Source: Galactobacter valiniphilus | GTDB taxonomy: Bacteria > Actinomycetota > Actinomycetes > Actinomycetales > Micrococcaceae | Reading direction: 5' to 3' | DNA: 64,000 nucleotides | NCBI RefSeq assembly: GCF_003575975.1 | Contig: NZ_QQXK01000008.1 | Location: forward strand, 1 to 64,000 | In this document: in pieces, positions 44,249 to 52,684 of the stretch | How positions within the stretch are numbered: position 1 is the stretch's first letter | Layout: each line of letters opens with the position of its first letter | Notes under the pieces: generated by a model | Told to the model about the DNA's origin: nothing | Seen by the model: only the letters and a program-made list of their open reading frames with translations | The model's database searches: none | Program-made: the position numbers and the translations under genes

Positions 44249-45246
44249 CAGACCGGGGTCCGCTCGGTGGGCGGGGCCACGTCCAGGAGGATGCGGCCGA
44301 TCACGGACGCGGCGGACACGCCGTCGAACTCCGCCTCGGGGTCCAGCACAAGGCGGTGCGCCAGCACCGGATCGGCCAGCGTCTTCAGGTCGTCCGGGAT
44401 GACGTAGTTGCGCCCCTGCACGGCCGCCCACGTCGTGGCGGCACGCACGAGGGCGAGGGCGCCGCGGACGGACACACCGAGGCGCACCTCGGGCGCCTGG
44501 CGCGTGGCCTCGACGAGGCGCGTCGCGTAGTCGAGCAGGGCGTCGTCGACGTAGGGCATGCGGGCCAGGGCCGCCATCTCCTGCAGCGTGCGGGTGTCCA
44601 CCACGGGGTCCAGCTCCACGTGGTGGCTGCGGATGTGGGCGTTGCGCAGGATCTGCTTCGTGGAGGAGGGATCCGGGTAGCCCAGGGTCGTCTTCATGAG
44701 GAAGCGGTCCAGCTGGGCCTCGGGGAGGCGGTAGGTGCCCGCCTGCTCCACGGGGTTCTGCGTGGCGATGACCATGAACGGATCCGGGACGCGGTGGGTC
44801 ACGCCGTCCACCGTCACGCGCCCCTCCTCCATGACCTCCAGGAGCGCCGACTGGGTCTTGGGCGAGGCGCGGTTGATCTCGTCCGCCAGCAGGATCGTGG
44901 AGAAGACCGGGCCGGGGTGGAAGCTGAAGACGCCCTTCGACTGGTCGTACACGCTCATGCCCGTGACGTCGCCCGGCAGCAGGTCGGGTGTGAACTGGAT
45001 GCGGCCGGCCTTGCCGTCCACCGACTGGGCGATGGCGCGCGCCATGGAGGTCTTGCCCGTGCCCGGGTAGTCCTCCAGGAGCAGGTGGCCGCCCGTGATG
45101 AGGGTCGCCAGGGCCAGCCTGACCACGTGATCCTTGCCGAGCACCACCTGTTCGATGTTCTCCGCCAGCCGATTGAAGAGCTGGGAGAACCAGGTGGACT
45201 GCTCCGGGGTCAGCACGGGGCCTCGGGGCTGCGGGGTGCTCGTCAT
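44248..45246 (-). CDS. MoxR-family AAA+ ATPase
   Basis: 332 residues. Walker A is LLEDYPGTGKTSMARA, Walker B LLADEINRASPKTQSALLE, sensor 1 VIATQNPVEQAGTYRLPEAQ with the arginine finger region after it, and sensor 2 near VRLGVSVRGALALVRA. MoxR ATPases act as chaperones that remodel or activate a vWA/DUF58 partner, which is the next gene. The start is the ATG at 45244-45246. The 78 bases between it and the Fn3 gene hold no clear terminator, so read-through is likely. Confidence 0.92.
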   Translation of the reverse strand: MTSTPQPRGPVLTPEQSTWFSQLFNRLAENIEQVVLGKDHVVRLALATLITGGHLLLEDYPGTGKTSMARAIAQSVDGKAGRIQFTPDLLPGDVTGMSVYDQSKGVFSFHPGPVFSTILLADEINRASPKTQSALLEVMEEGRVTVDGVTHRVPDPFMVIATQNPVEQAGTYRLPEAQLDRFLMKTTLGYPDPSSTKQILRNAHIRSHHVELDPVVDTRTLQEMAALARMPYVDDALLDYATRLVEATRQAPEVRLGVSVRGALALVRAATTWAAVQGRNYVIPDDLKTLADPVLAHRLVLDPEAEFDGVSAASVIGRILLDVAPPTERTPV

Positions 45247-45324
45247 GGCTGGGTGGTTCCGTTCGCGTTGATGGTGCTGTGGCTGGGTGGTGCTAGATGG
45301 TGCGTGGCGTTGCTGCGGCCCAGA

Positions 45325-48300
45325 CTACGGGCCGCTGCTCGAGGAGGGATCCGTGGACGACGGCGTGGTGCTCGGCGGTTCCGAGGAGCTTGGCGTCGTG
45401 CTCGGAGTCGGCTCATCCGGCTCGTCGCAGCTGAAGCTCAAGCCGCTCTCGCCGGGGTAGTCGATGCCCTTGTTCCCGATGTTGCCGGTCGTCTTGAAGC
45501 TGACGGTGATCTTGTCGCTGAAGGGACCAAAGTCCAACTTCAGCTCGGTACCGCTGGCGTATTGATCCCAGCCGCCCGTGTTGGCGCCGCCGGCACCGGA
45601 GACCTTGTACCACATCTTGGGCGCCGCGGAGCCCGTCGCGCGCGACGCCGCCGAGATCTTCCATTTATCCCCGTACGCCGGGCACGCGGTGCCGCCCGTC
45701 ACGGTGAAGCCAAGGTCGAAGCCTTGCTTGGTCTGGGGGTTGGCCCCGGCCACCGAAGAGCAGAACTTGCGCTCGTCCGAGCGGCAGCTCACGGCCCACA
45801 CCCACTGGGTCTTGTCCTGCTCGCCGAAGTTGCGCCACGCGCCGTCGTTGTTTGCACGGTCCCAGCCGCCGTCCTCGGCGGAGGGCTTAGCGGACGAGTC
45901 GGTGATCTTGACGAAGGTGTACTGGCCCGAACCACCGCTGATGCGGTACTTGGGCTGCGCGCCGTACTTGCCGTCGGTCCCCGTGATGCGGTCTAAGTCC
46001 GTGTCGACGCTCGGCTTGTCCACCGAGACTTCGATCTCCTTCGTGGCCGCCTGATCGCAGAAGAGGCCGTTGCTGACCTGCACCACAAAGGCGCGTTCGT
46101 CGTTGCGGGAGAGGTCGCTCGACCAGCTCGTCCCGCCGATGTCGTAGCCGGAGAGCTCGGGCCGGCACTGGCCGGCCTGGCTCGCCGCGACCACCCGCGA
46201 ACGGGCGGTCGCACCGCCGTCGTTCACGTCCCACGTGGCCTCGATCTTGGTGCCGCCGCCGGAGATGCCGGCCTTGGCGTTGCTCACGCTCGGTGCGCCC
46301 ACGGCCGTGACATCTCCCGTGGCCGCCTCCGAGTCGCCGGCGAGGTTCGTCGCCGTCACGGCCAGCACATAGTGCTGGCCCGGCTTGATCTGGCCGTCCT
46401 TGAGGGTCGCGGACGTGGTGCCCTCGCCGTAGCTGAACACCGAGTTCAGACCGGCCCCCGTGATCTTGAGCTGGTAGCCGCTGATCGCCGAGCCCCAATC
46501 GGCGGCCTCGGGCGGCTGCCAGCTCACGAGCAGCGTGTGGCCGCCGCGGTCGCTGTCAGACGGCACGGCCTTGACCGAGCGCGGCGCGTTGGGACGCTTG
46601 TCCATGGTCACACTGGCCGAACGCCCGGACCACGCGCCGGCACCGAGCGCGTTGCTGGCGCGCATCTGGAAGCTGTACGGCTTGCCGTACTCGAGCCCCT
46701 TGACCACGCAGGCCTGCGGGTTGGAGCACGTGCCTGAGGGGCCCGAGTCGCCGTTTGCACGGTACTCGTAGCCCGTGATGGGAGAGCCGTTGGCGTCGGC
46801 GCCCGGCACGCTCAGGACCACGGTGCGGTCCTTGGGGCGCTGCTCCACGATGCTGGGGGCCTGGCTCGGCGCGTCCGGCACGTCCTGCACGGTCACGCGC
46901 AGCTGCCCCACGGCCTGGCGATGCGGATCTCCGGTGGAGTCCTGAATCGTGTAGACGATCGTGGAGACGCCGGTGTCGGAGTCGTCTGACGCGCGCACGG
47001 TCACCTTGCGCTGGCCGTCCGCGGTGGAGACGGAGACGCCCTTCACCACGGATTCCGGGCGCACGCTGACCACGCTGAGCGAGCGGTCGGGGTACGGGCT
47101 CACGTCGTTGCTGAGCACGTCGACCGTCACGGCGTCGCCGCGGCGCACCGTGGCCGTGTCGTCGGCGGCGCGCGGGAGTGCCTTCTGCGAGCGGCTGATG
47201 GTCACCGTGGCGGTGGACTCGGCGCTCAGGCCCTTCGCGTCCACGACCTTGAGCCGGATGGTGGCCGTGCGGCCCACGGTGTCGCCCTCCACCGCCTTGA
47301 GCTGGAGCTTGTCCCCCACCACCGAGAAGGTGAGCAGGGCCGGGTCGCCGCCCGTGGCCGAGTACTTCAGGCCCTGGGCCTGCTGTTCGCCGCCGGCCAC
47401 CTCGGTGAGGGCGCGCAGATCCGTCACGTGGCTCGCGCCGGATTCGAGCGCGATGCTCGCGTCCTTGAGCGTGGGCGGCTGGTCCTTCTTCGAGTTCACG
47501 GTGATCTTCAGCGTGAGCTGTGCCGATTCGCGGCCGTCCGTTGCCGTGAAGGACACGGTCGCCTGGCCCCAGAATTCCGGGTCGGAGCGGAAGACAAGCT
47601 GGTTGTCCCCGCGCACGGAGGCCTCGCCGTTGGAGGCGGTCACGCTCTTGGGATTGCTCACCGTGACCGGGCGGTTGTCGGCGGCGATGACGTGATCCGC
47701 CAGCTTGATGGCCAGCTCCTCGCCCGAATCCACGCTGAGGCTGGGCGCGTCGGTGCGCAGCTCGGGCTTGGCGTGTTGCCGGCCGGGAACCGTGATGAAG
47801 CTCGTGGAGCCGATGCCCGGGGCGTCCTTGCGGGAGACGGTGAACGGGATGACGGCCTGGCTGTCTCCCACCCTCACCTCCACCTGGGAGTCCGGCAGCA
47901 CCTTCGCCTCGCCGTAGCCCTCCGGCACGGACACGGCGAGGTCAGCGGCGGAGCCCTCCGTGAACGTCGTTGCCGAGAGGACGTCCACCGGGACGGTGTC
48001 GCGGTCGGCGATGTCGGTCAGCGCCAAGCGCCGGTCCTGGGTGGTCGGCGCGGCGAGCGGCGCGTCCTTGCGCACATCGATGTAGAGCCAGGCCTGCGAG
48101 GCCGCTCCGGTCCGGTCGCTCGCCGTGTACAGCACGGCCACGGTGCCGGAGGAGCTGGGCGTGCGCAGGGTGATCCGGCGATTCTCCACGGCGGCCTTGG
48201 CGCTCTCGGGGATGACGCGGTCGACCACCACCGACAGATCGCCGCTCGCGTTGTTGGTGTCGTTGGCTGTCACGTCCACCGACAGGGCGGTGTCGGGCCG

Positions 48301-51246
48301 CGTCGTGATGAGGTCGTCCTGGGCCACGGGCGGGGCGGAGGCCGTGGCCGCCGCGTCGATGCCCACGCGGATGGTGCCGCTGCTCGCGGCGCCCAGGGCG
48401 TCCACCACCTGATACGTGAAGCTATCGGTGCCCACGGAGGCCGGGTTGGCCGTGTACTCCATGACGTCGCCCTCGAAGACGACGGAGCCCTTGCTCGGCT
48501 GCTGCAGGACGCCGTTCAGGCTCACCGAGTCGCCGTCCGGGTCGGCGCCCGCCAGCGGGATGCGCACCTTGACGGCCTGTCCGGCCGTGGTGCGGGCCGT
48601 GACAGTGGGGGCGCTTGGCTCGCGGTTGCCCGCCTCGTCGCGGCCGATCACGTCGATGCGCACGCTGCCGGTGGCCGTGAGGCCGCCGGCCGAGGTGATC
48701 TGATAGCGCGCCGTGTACGTGCCGGGCGTCTCTGGCGCGAGGTAGCGCAGGCGGTCCCCCGCCGCCACGAGGAGTCCGGCCTTGGGCCGCTCCACGAGGT
48801 CGCGTACAAGGGTGATGGGCTTGCCGTCGGCCTGGGAATCGTTGGCGAGCACGGCGATGTCGGCGACGTCGCCGGCGCGCGCCTTCACGGCGTCGTCGCG
48901 CGCCACGGGGGCCTGTTCCTTGGTGGGCTCGGGCACCCTGACCACGATGAGGTCGCCCGTGGTCTTCTCCGTGCCGTTGGAGACCACGACCTTGAGCTTC
49001 TGCGGCGAGACGACGTCGCGCGTCAGCAGGACGCGCAGGTGCTCGCGTTCCACCACCTCCACGGAGATGCCCGCCTCGGTGGCCTGCGAGACGGAGTCGA
49101 TGCTGAGCACCTTGCCCGCCGGGTCGTAGGCGTTGGCCAGCACGTCGACGTCGGTCGTGTTGTTGAGGTAGACGAAGGCCGTGGTCGGGGAGACGACGGG
49201 CGCGGAGGCCCCTTCGGGGGCCCGCTGGGTCTCGACGCGGATGATGCCGGCCGCCGTCTCGTTGCCCTGGCCGTCGCGCACCGAATAGCTCACGCGGTGC
49301 GTTCCCGGCTCGGAGGGGATGATCCGGACCTTGCCGTCGGCATAGCTGGCCGAGACCTTGAGCGCCGACTCGGAGCCCTCCGCCGGGGCCGCCTGCGCGA
49401 GCGTGAGGTCGCCCGTGCCGCCGCGCGCCGCCTCGAGCGGCAGCGTCACGAGCTCGTTGCCCACGTAGCCGCTGAGCGTGTAGTTCTCGGCGATGATGGG
49501 CGCCTTGCCCTTCGCGTACACCGTGACGGAGAGCGTGCCGTCGCCCGTCGCGCTGCCGTCGGAGACGCGGATGCGCGCCTGCTCCACGCCGGGATCCCCC
49601 CCGCCCTGGCTCACGTCCACCCGGCCCTCGGGCGTGGAGGCCGCCGAGCTCGGCGCATCGAGCGTGGCGCTCGCGAGGTAGATGGGGTCGGACTCGGGAT
49701 CCACCCAGTCCTGCAGCACATTGATGGAGGACTTGCCCTCCACCACAAGCGAGGTCTTGCTCGGCCTGGCCTGTTGCGGCGCGGTGTTGACGTCGGGGCC
49801 CACGAGGTTGACGGTGGCGGTCGCCGAGGCCTTGCCCCCGCGGCCGTCGGAGATGCTGTAGCGCAGCGAGAAGGAGCCGGTGGCGTCGTCGCGCGGCGTC
49901 AGCTGCAGCTTCTGGCCGTTCTCCACGATAGACACGTCGGCGCGCAGCTCGTCCGCCCCCGACACCTCCGTGATGATGAGCGGGTCCCCGTTGGGGTCGG
50001 CGTCGTTGAGCAGCACGGGCAGCAGATTGGCCCGGCCGGCCCGCGCCCCGAAGGCGTCGTCCTTGGCGACGGGGGCCTTCTGCTGCGCCTCGGGCTCGGG
50101 CGGCACGTCCAGATCGTCGCGCTGGCGCTCCACGATCTTTGACTGCTCGGCGAAGTCGTCCCAGTTGTTGATGAGCGCCCCGCCGTTCTGCAGGGACCAG
50201 GTGGCGCCGCTCGTGGGCTCGGTGGCCACCACGGTGTCGGCGTTGCTGCGCAGGAGCAGCGAGGCCACGGGGACGTCGCCGCGCAGCGGGAAGGTCTCCG
50301 GATCGCGGCCCTCGCACCATTGGACAGCGCGCTTGGAGCTCCACGCGGCGTAGAGGCACGCGCCCACGCGTTGCGGGGCGGCGGTGCTGCCGTCCACGGC
50401 GGAGACGGGGAGATCCACGCGATCCTCGTTCGCGCGGGCCACGGCGAGGCCTCCGTTGTGTGCCAGCGCAACGTCGCCGGGCGTCGTGGTGGGCGCCTGC
50501 AGCCGGCCGGACTCCGGGTCGGTGACGACGGCGCTGAGCGAATGCAGGCGGTTCTTGAACCACAGCTCGTTGGAGGCCGGGTTGTACACGGCGGGGTCGC
50601 CGCCGATGAGCGAGACCTGCGCCTTGGCCGCCGGCTTGGAGAAGGCGACGTCGTAGGACTTCGTGGCGCCCTGGAAGCCCACGCTGACGCGGGAGGCCTT
50701 CTGGCTGTAGCCGGCCCAGCGGCCCTCTTGGTCCACGGCCACGACGGCCTCGACCCCGGCCTGCCCGTCGGGATCGGCGCTGGGCTCGAAGCCCTGCACC
50801 TCGCCGAGCGTGCGCACCCAGACGTCGCCGTCGGTGGGGTCGAGGATGGCGATCCAGCTTCCGGCCGCCGCGACCTGCGGCTTGCCGGGCGGGAGGTTGA
50901 CGGCCCCCACCGGCTCGGCCTGCGCCGGGTCGATGACGGAGAGGGTGTTCTTCTCCGGAACGTGCAGGATCACGTGCTCCGGATCCTGGGCGATGGTCTG
51001 CCCGTCCCCCTCGAGCTTGATGGCCGTGCTCAGCTTGGAGATCGCGGTGTTCGCGTGCCCCAGGAGCGTCCGCTGCCCCGAGCTGACCCACACGGACGCA
51101 TCCGAGAGATCCTGCTCAGAGCGTTCGTAGCCCTGCGCCACGACCGCGATGCCGGCCACGAGCGCGATCGCCGCCGCGCCGGACGCCGTCGCCACAAGCG
51201 GTCCGCGTCCGGTTCCCTTGCGGTCCCCCCTCCGCCAGAAACTCAT
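45325..51246 (-). CDS. fn3: Giant Ig/cadherin- and Fn3-repeat surface protein
   Basis: 1973 residues. A short basic cytosolic N-terminus (MSFWRRGDRKGT), one helix at about 18-40, and a beta-propeller-like region with two Cys (to about 350) lead to many tandem Ig/cadherin-like domains, at least four starting with an ARDDA-type motif (PVAKDDAFGARAG, PVARDDAVKARAG, PVAQDDLITTRPD, PRAADDTATVRRG). Two to three fibronectin III domains follow (about 1440-1680), then a Cys-containing C-terminal domain and a Ser/Thr/Pro tail. There is no LPXTG motif, so it is held by its N-terminal helix. The ATG at 51244-51246 follows the kinase stop by one base. It matches the Fn3 protein of the bifidobacterial PFNA cluster and is probably an extended adhesin or sensor. 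Confidence 0.88.
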   Translation of the reverse strand: MSFWRRGDRKGTGRGPLVATASGAAAIALVAGIAVVAQGYERSEQDLSDASVWVSSGQRTLLGHANTAISKLSTAIKLEGDGQTIAQDPEHVILHVPEKNTLSVIDPAQAEPVGAVNLPPGKPQVAAAGSWIAILDPTDGDVWVRTLGEVQGFEPSADPDGQAGVEAVVAVDQEGRWAGYSQKASRVSVGFQGATKSYDVAFSKPAAKAQVSLIGGDPAVYNPASNELWFKNRLHSLSAVVTDPESGRLQAPTTTPGDVALAHNGGLAVARANEDRVDLPVSAVDGSTAAPQRVGACLYAAWSSKRAVQWCEGRDPETFPLRGDVPVASLLLRSNADTVVATEPTSGATWSLQNGGALINNWDDFAEQSKIVERQRDDLDVPPEPEAQQKAPVAKDDAFGARAGRANLLPVLLNDADPNGDPLIITEVSGADELRADVSIVENGQKLQLTPRDDATGSFSLRYSISDGRGGKASATATVNLVGPDVNTAPQQARPSKTSLVVEGKSSINVLQDWVDPESDPIYLASATLDAPSSAASTPEGRVDVSQGGGDPGVEQARIRVSDGSATGDGTLSVTVYAKGKAPIIAENYTLSGYVGNELVTLPLEAARGGTGDLTLAQAAPAEGSESALKVSASYADGKVRIIPSEPGTHRVSYSVRDGQGNETAAGIIRVETQRAPEGASAPVVSPTTAFVYLNNTTDVDVLANAYDPAGKVLSIDSVSQATEAGISVEVVEREHLRVLLTRDVVSPQKLKVVVSNGTEKTTGDLIVVRVPEPTKEQAPVARDDAVKARAGDVADIAVLANDSQADGKPITLVRDLVERPKAGLLVAAGDRLRYLAPETPGTYTARYQITSAGGLTATGSVRIDVIGRDEAGNREPSAPTVTARTTAGQAVKVRIPLAGADPDGDSVSLNGVLQQPSKGSVVFEGDVMEYTANPASVGTDSFTYQVVDALGAASSGTIRVGIDAAATASAPPVAQDDLITTRPDTALSVDVTANDTNNASGDLSVVVDRVIPESAKAAVENRRITLRTPSSSGTVAVLYTASDRTGAASQAWLYIDVRKDAPLAAPTTQDRRLALTDIADRDTVPVDVLSATTFTEGSAADLAVSVPEGYGEAKVLPDSQVEVRVGDSQAVIPFTVSRKDAPGIGSTSFITVPGRQHAKPELRTDAPSLSVDSGEELAIKLADHVIAADNRPVTVSNPKSVTASNGEASVRGDNQLVFRSDPEFWGQATVSFTATDGRESAQLTLKITVNSKKDQPPTLKDASIALESGASHVTDLRALTEVAGGEQQAQGLKYSATGGDPALLTFSVVGDKLQLKAVEGDTVGRTATIRLKVVDAKGLSAESTATVTISRSQKALPRAADDTATVRRGDAVTVDVLSNDVSPYPDRSLSVVSVRPESVVKGVSVSTADGQRKVTVRASDDSDTGVSTIVYTIQDSTGDPHRQAVGQLRVTVQDVPDAPSQAPSIVEQRPKDRTVVLSVPGADANGSPITGYEYRANGDSGPSGTCSNPQACVVKGLEYGKPYSFQMRASNALGAGAWSGRSASVTMDKRPNAPRSVKAVPSDSDRGGHTLLVSWQPPEAADWGSAISGYQLKITGAGLNSVFSYGEGTTSATLKDGQIKPGQHYVLAVTATNLAGDSEAATGDVTAVGAPSVSNAKAGISGGGTKIEATWDVNDGGATARSRVVAASQAGQCRPELSGYDIGGTSWSSDLSRNDERAFVVQVSNGLFCDQAATKEIEVSVDKPSVDTDLDRITGTDGKYGAQPKYRISGGSGQYTFVKITDSSAKPSAEDGGWDRANNDGAWRNFGEQDKTQWVWAVSCRSDERKFCSSVAGANPQTKQGFDLGFTVTGGTACPAYGDKWKISAASRATGSAAPKMWYKVSGAGGANTGGWDQYASGTELKLDFGPFSDKITVSFKTTGNIGNKGIDYPGESGLSFSCDEPDEPTPSTTPSSSEPPSTTPSSTDPSSSSGP

Positions 51247-51247
51247 C

Positions 51248-52684
51248 TCAGCCAGCCTCCCCGCTGCGCGCGCATCGGGGGCTGCTCGGGGCGCCCACCG
51301 TTCCATCTCTCACCACGGCGACGGTCACGCACACGCGCGCGCCTCCCTTGGTCGTTTCGACTCGATAGCTCGTTTGTGCCTGCTGCACGGAGGGCCGGCC
51401 CTCCACCCGCACCTCGTAGGCGTCCGCCTGTCCCGCCGGCGCGGCCCAGGAGAACACCACGGCGCCGGGCTCGGCCGCGGCGTCGATCGACGCGATCTGG
51501 CCCGGCGAGACGTCCCACGGCTTCCACCACGCCAGCACGGCGGCGGCGGCCACCACCACGGCGGCAGCGGCGGCGGTGACCCACTGCCAGCGCTTGGCCT
51601 GCCGGCGCATCGGCGTGAAGCCGCCCGAACGCAGCTGCGTCGCGTCGTCGAACTGCGCCACGGCCGTGGCGGTGGTCCGGCGCCGGCGGCGCCCCGTGGT
51701 GTCGGAGGGCGCCCCGCCCGCGTTCAGGCGCGCCAAGCGCCCCGTGACGGTGCCTGCGTGACCCACGGGCGCGTCGTCGTGCACCGAGGGAACCGGCAGC
51801 GGCGCCTCCGCCGCAAGCTCGAGGGCGCTGGGCCGCAGGCCCAGCTGGCTCTCGGCGAGCTGCAGCCGGTGCAGCACCTCGAGCATCGATTGCGGGCGCT
51901 TGGCCGGGTTCTTGGCCAGGCACTGCAGGATCACGTCGACGAGCGCGGGCGGCGCGTCCGGGCGCTGGATCGGCGCCGGGCCGCCGCGTCCAAGGATGCG
52001 CGAGGCGAGGGCGCGCCGGTCGTTGGGCCCCTCCTCCTTCTCGTACGGGGAGCGCCCCGTGAGCAGCGCGTACAGCGTGGCGCCGAAGGAGTAGATCTCG
52101 GAGAGCACCGTTCCCGTGCTCTGCCCGTCCAGCAGCTCCGGCGGCGCCCACGGAACCGAGAGGCCCACCTGCGCCGCGTCCTCGGCCTCGAGGTGCTCGA
52201 GGGTCGCGGCGATGCCGAAGTCCGCGAGCACCGGACGGTCGAAGGTGGTGATGAGCACGTTGGCCGGTTTGATGTCGCGGTGCAGCACGCCGGCGCGGTG
52301 CGCCGTCTCCAGCGCGGCGCCCACCGCCAGGCCGGTCGCGATGACCTCGCTCGCGGCGATGCTCTCGCGGCGGAAGCGCTCACCGTAGCCGCGCGGGCAG
52401 AACTCGGTCACGAGGTACGGCCGCCCATCGGAGGCGATGCCGGCCTCGTACATCGTCAGCACGTGGGGATGCGTCGCGAGGTGCGCGAGGGTGTTGGTCT
52501 CCTGCAGGAAGGCCGTGCGCAGGTCCCCCTGCACCGTGTTGGTCAGGAGCACCTTCACCGCGATGGTGCGGCGCGGCATCGCCTGCTCGTACAGGAACAC
52601 ATCGGCAAAGCCGCCCGTGCCCAGGGCGCGCACATGCGTGTATCCGGGCAGGACGGGGGGTGTTCCGGGCAGGCGGCGGGCCAT
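51248..52684 (-). CDS. Membrane Ser/Thr protein kinase (Pkb2-like)
   Basis: 478 residues. The kinase domain covers about 15-275: glycine loop ALGTGGFADVF, Lys44 in IAVKVLL, HRDIKPAN (Asp137), ADFG (Asp155) and the SVPWAPPE segment, so it should be active. One helix lies at about 369-388, and residues 400-478 form a small Fn3-like outer domain with one Cys pair (RVCVTVAV...SPRCARSG). No PASTA repeats. The ATG at 52682-52684 overlaps the FHA gene stop (ATGA). Its neighbours are the likely substrates or partners. It corresponds by context to Pkb2 of bifidobacteria. Confidence 0.9.
   Translation of the reverse strand: MARRLPGTPPVLPGYTHVRALGTGGFADVFLYEQAMPRRTIAVKVLLTNTVQGDLRTAFLQETNTLAHLATHPHVLTMYEAGIASDGRPYLVTEFCPRGYGERFRRESIAASEVIATGLAVGAALETAHRAGVLHRDIKPANVLITTFDRPVLADFGIAATLEHLEAEDAAQVGLSVPWAPPELLDGQSTGTVLSEIYSFGATLYALLTGRSPYEKEEGPNDRRALASRILGRGGPAPIQRPDAPPALVDVILQCLAKNPAKRPQSMLEVLHRLQLAESQLGLRPSALELAAEAPLPVPSVHDDAPVGHAGTVTGRLARLNAGGAPSDTTGRRRRRTTATAVAQFDDATQLRSGGFTPMRRQAKRWQWVTAAAAAVVVAAAAVLAWWKPWDVSPGQIASIDAAAEPGAVVFSWAAPAGQADAYEVRVEGRPSVQQAQTSYRVETTKGGARVCVTVAVVRDGTVGAPSSPRCARSGEAG

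Noticed and set aside
47428-50142. A 904-codon open frame opposite the Fn3 giant gene, and similar long frames opposite pyc (12252-14477) and eccC (33385-35133)
   Set aside because: All are Ala/Arg/Gly/Val-rich shadows explained by third-position GC bias; no start signals or recognisable motifs.
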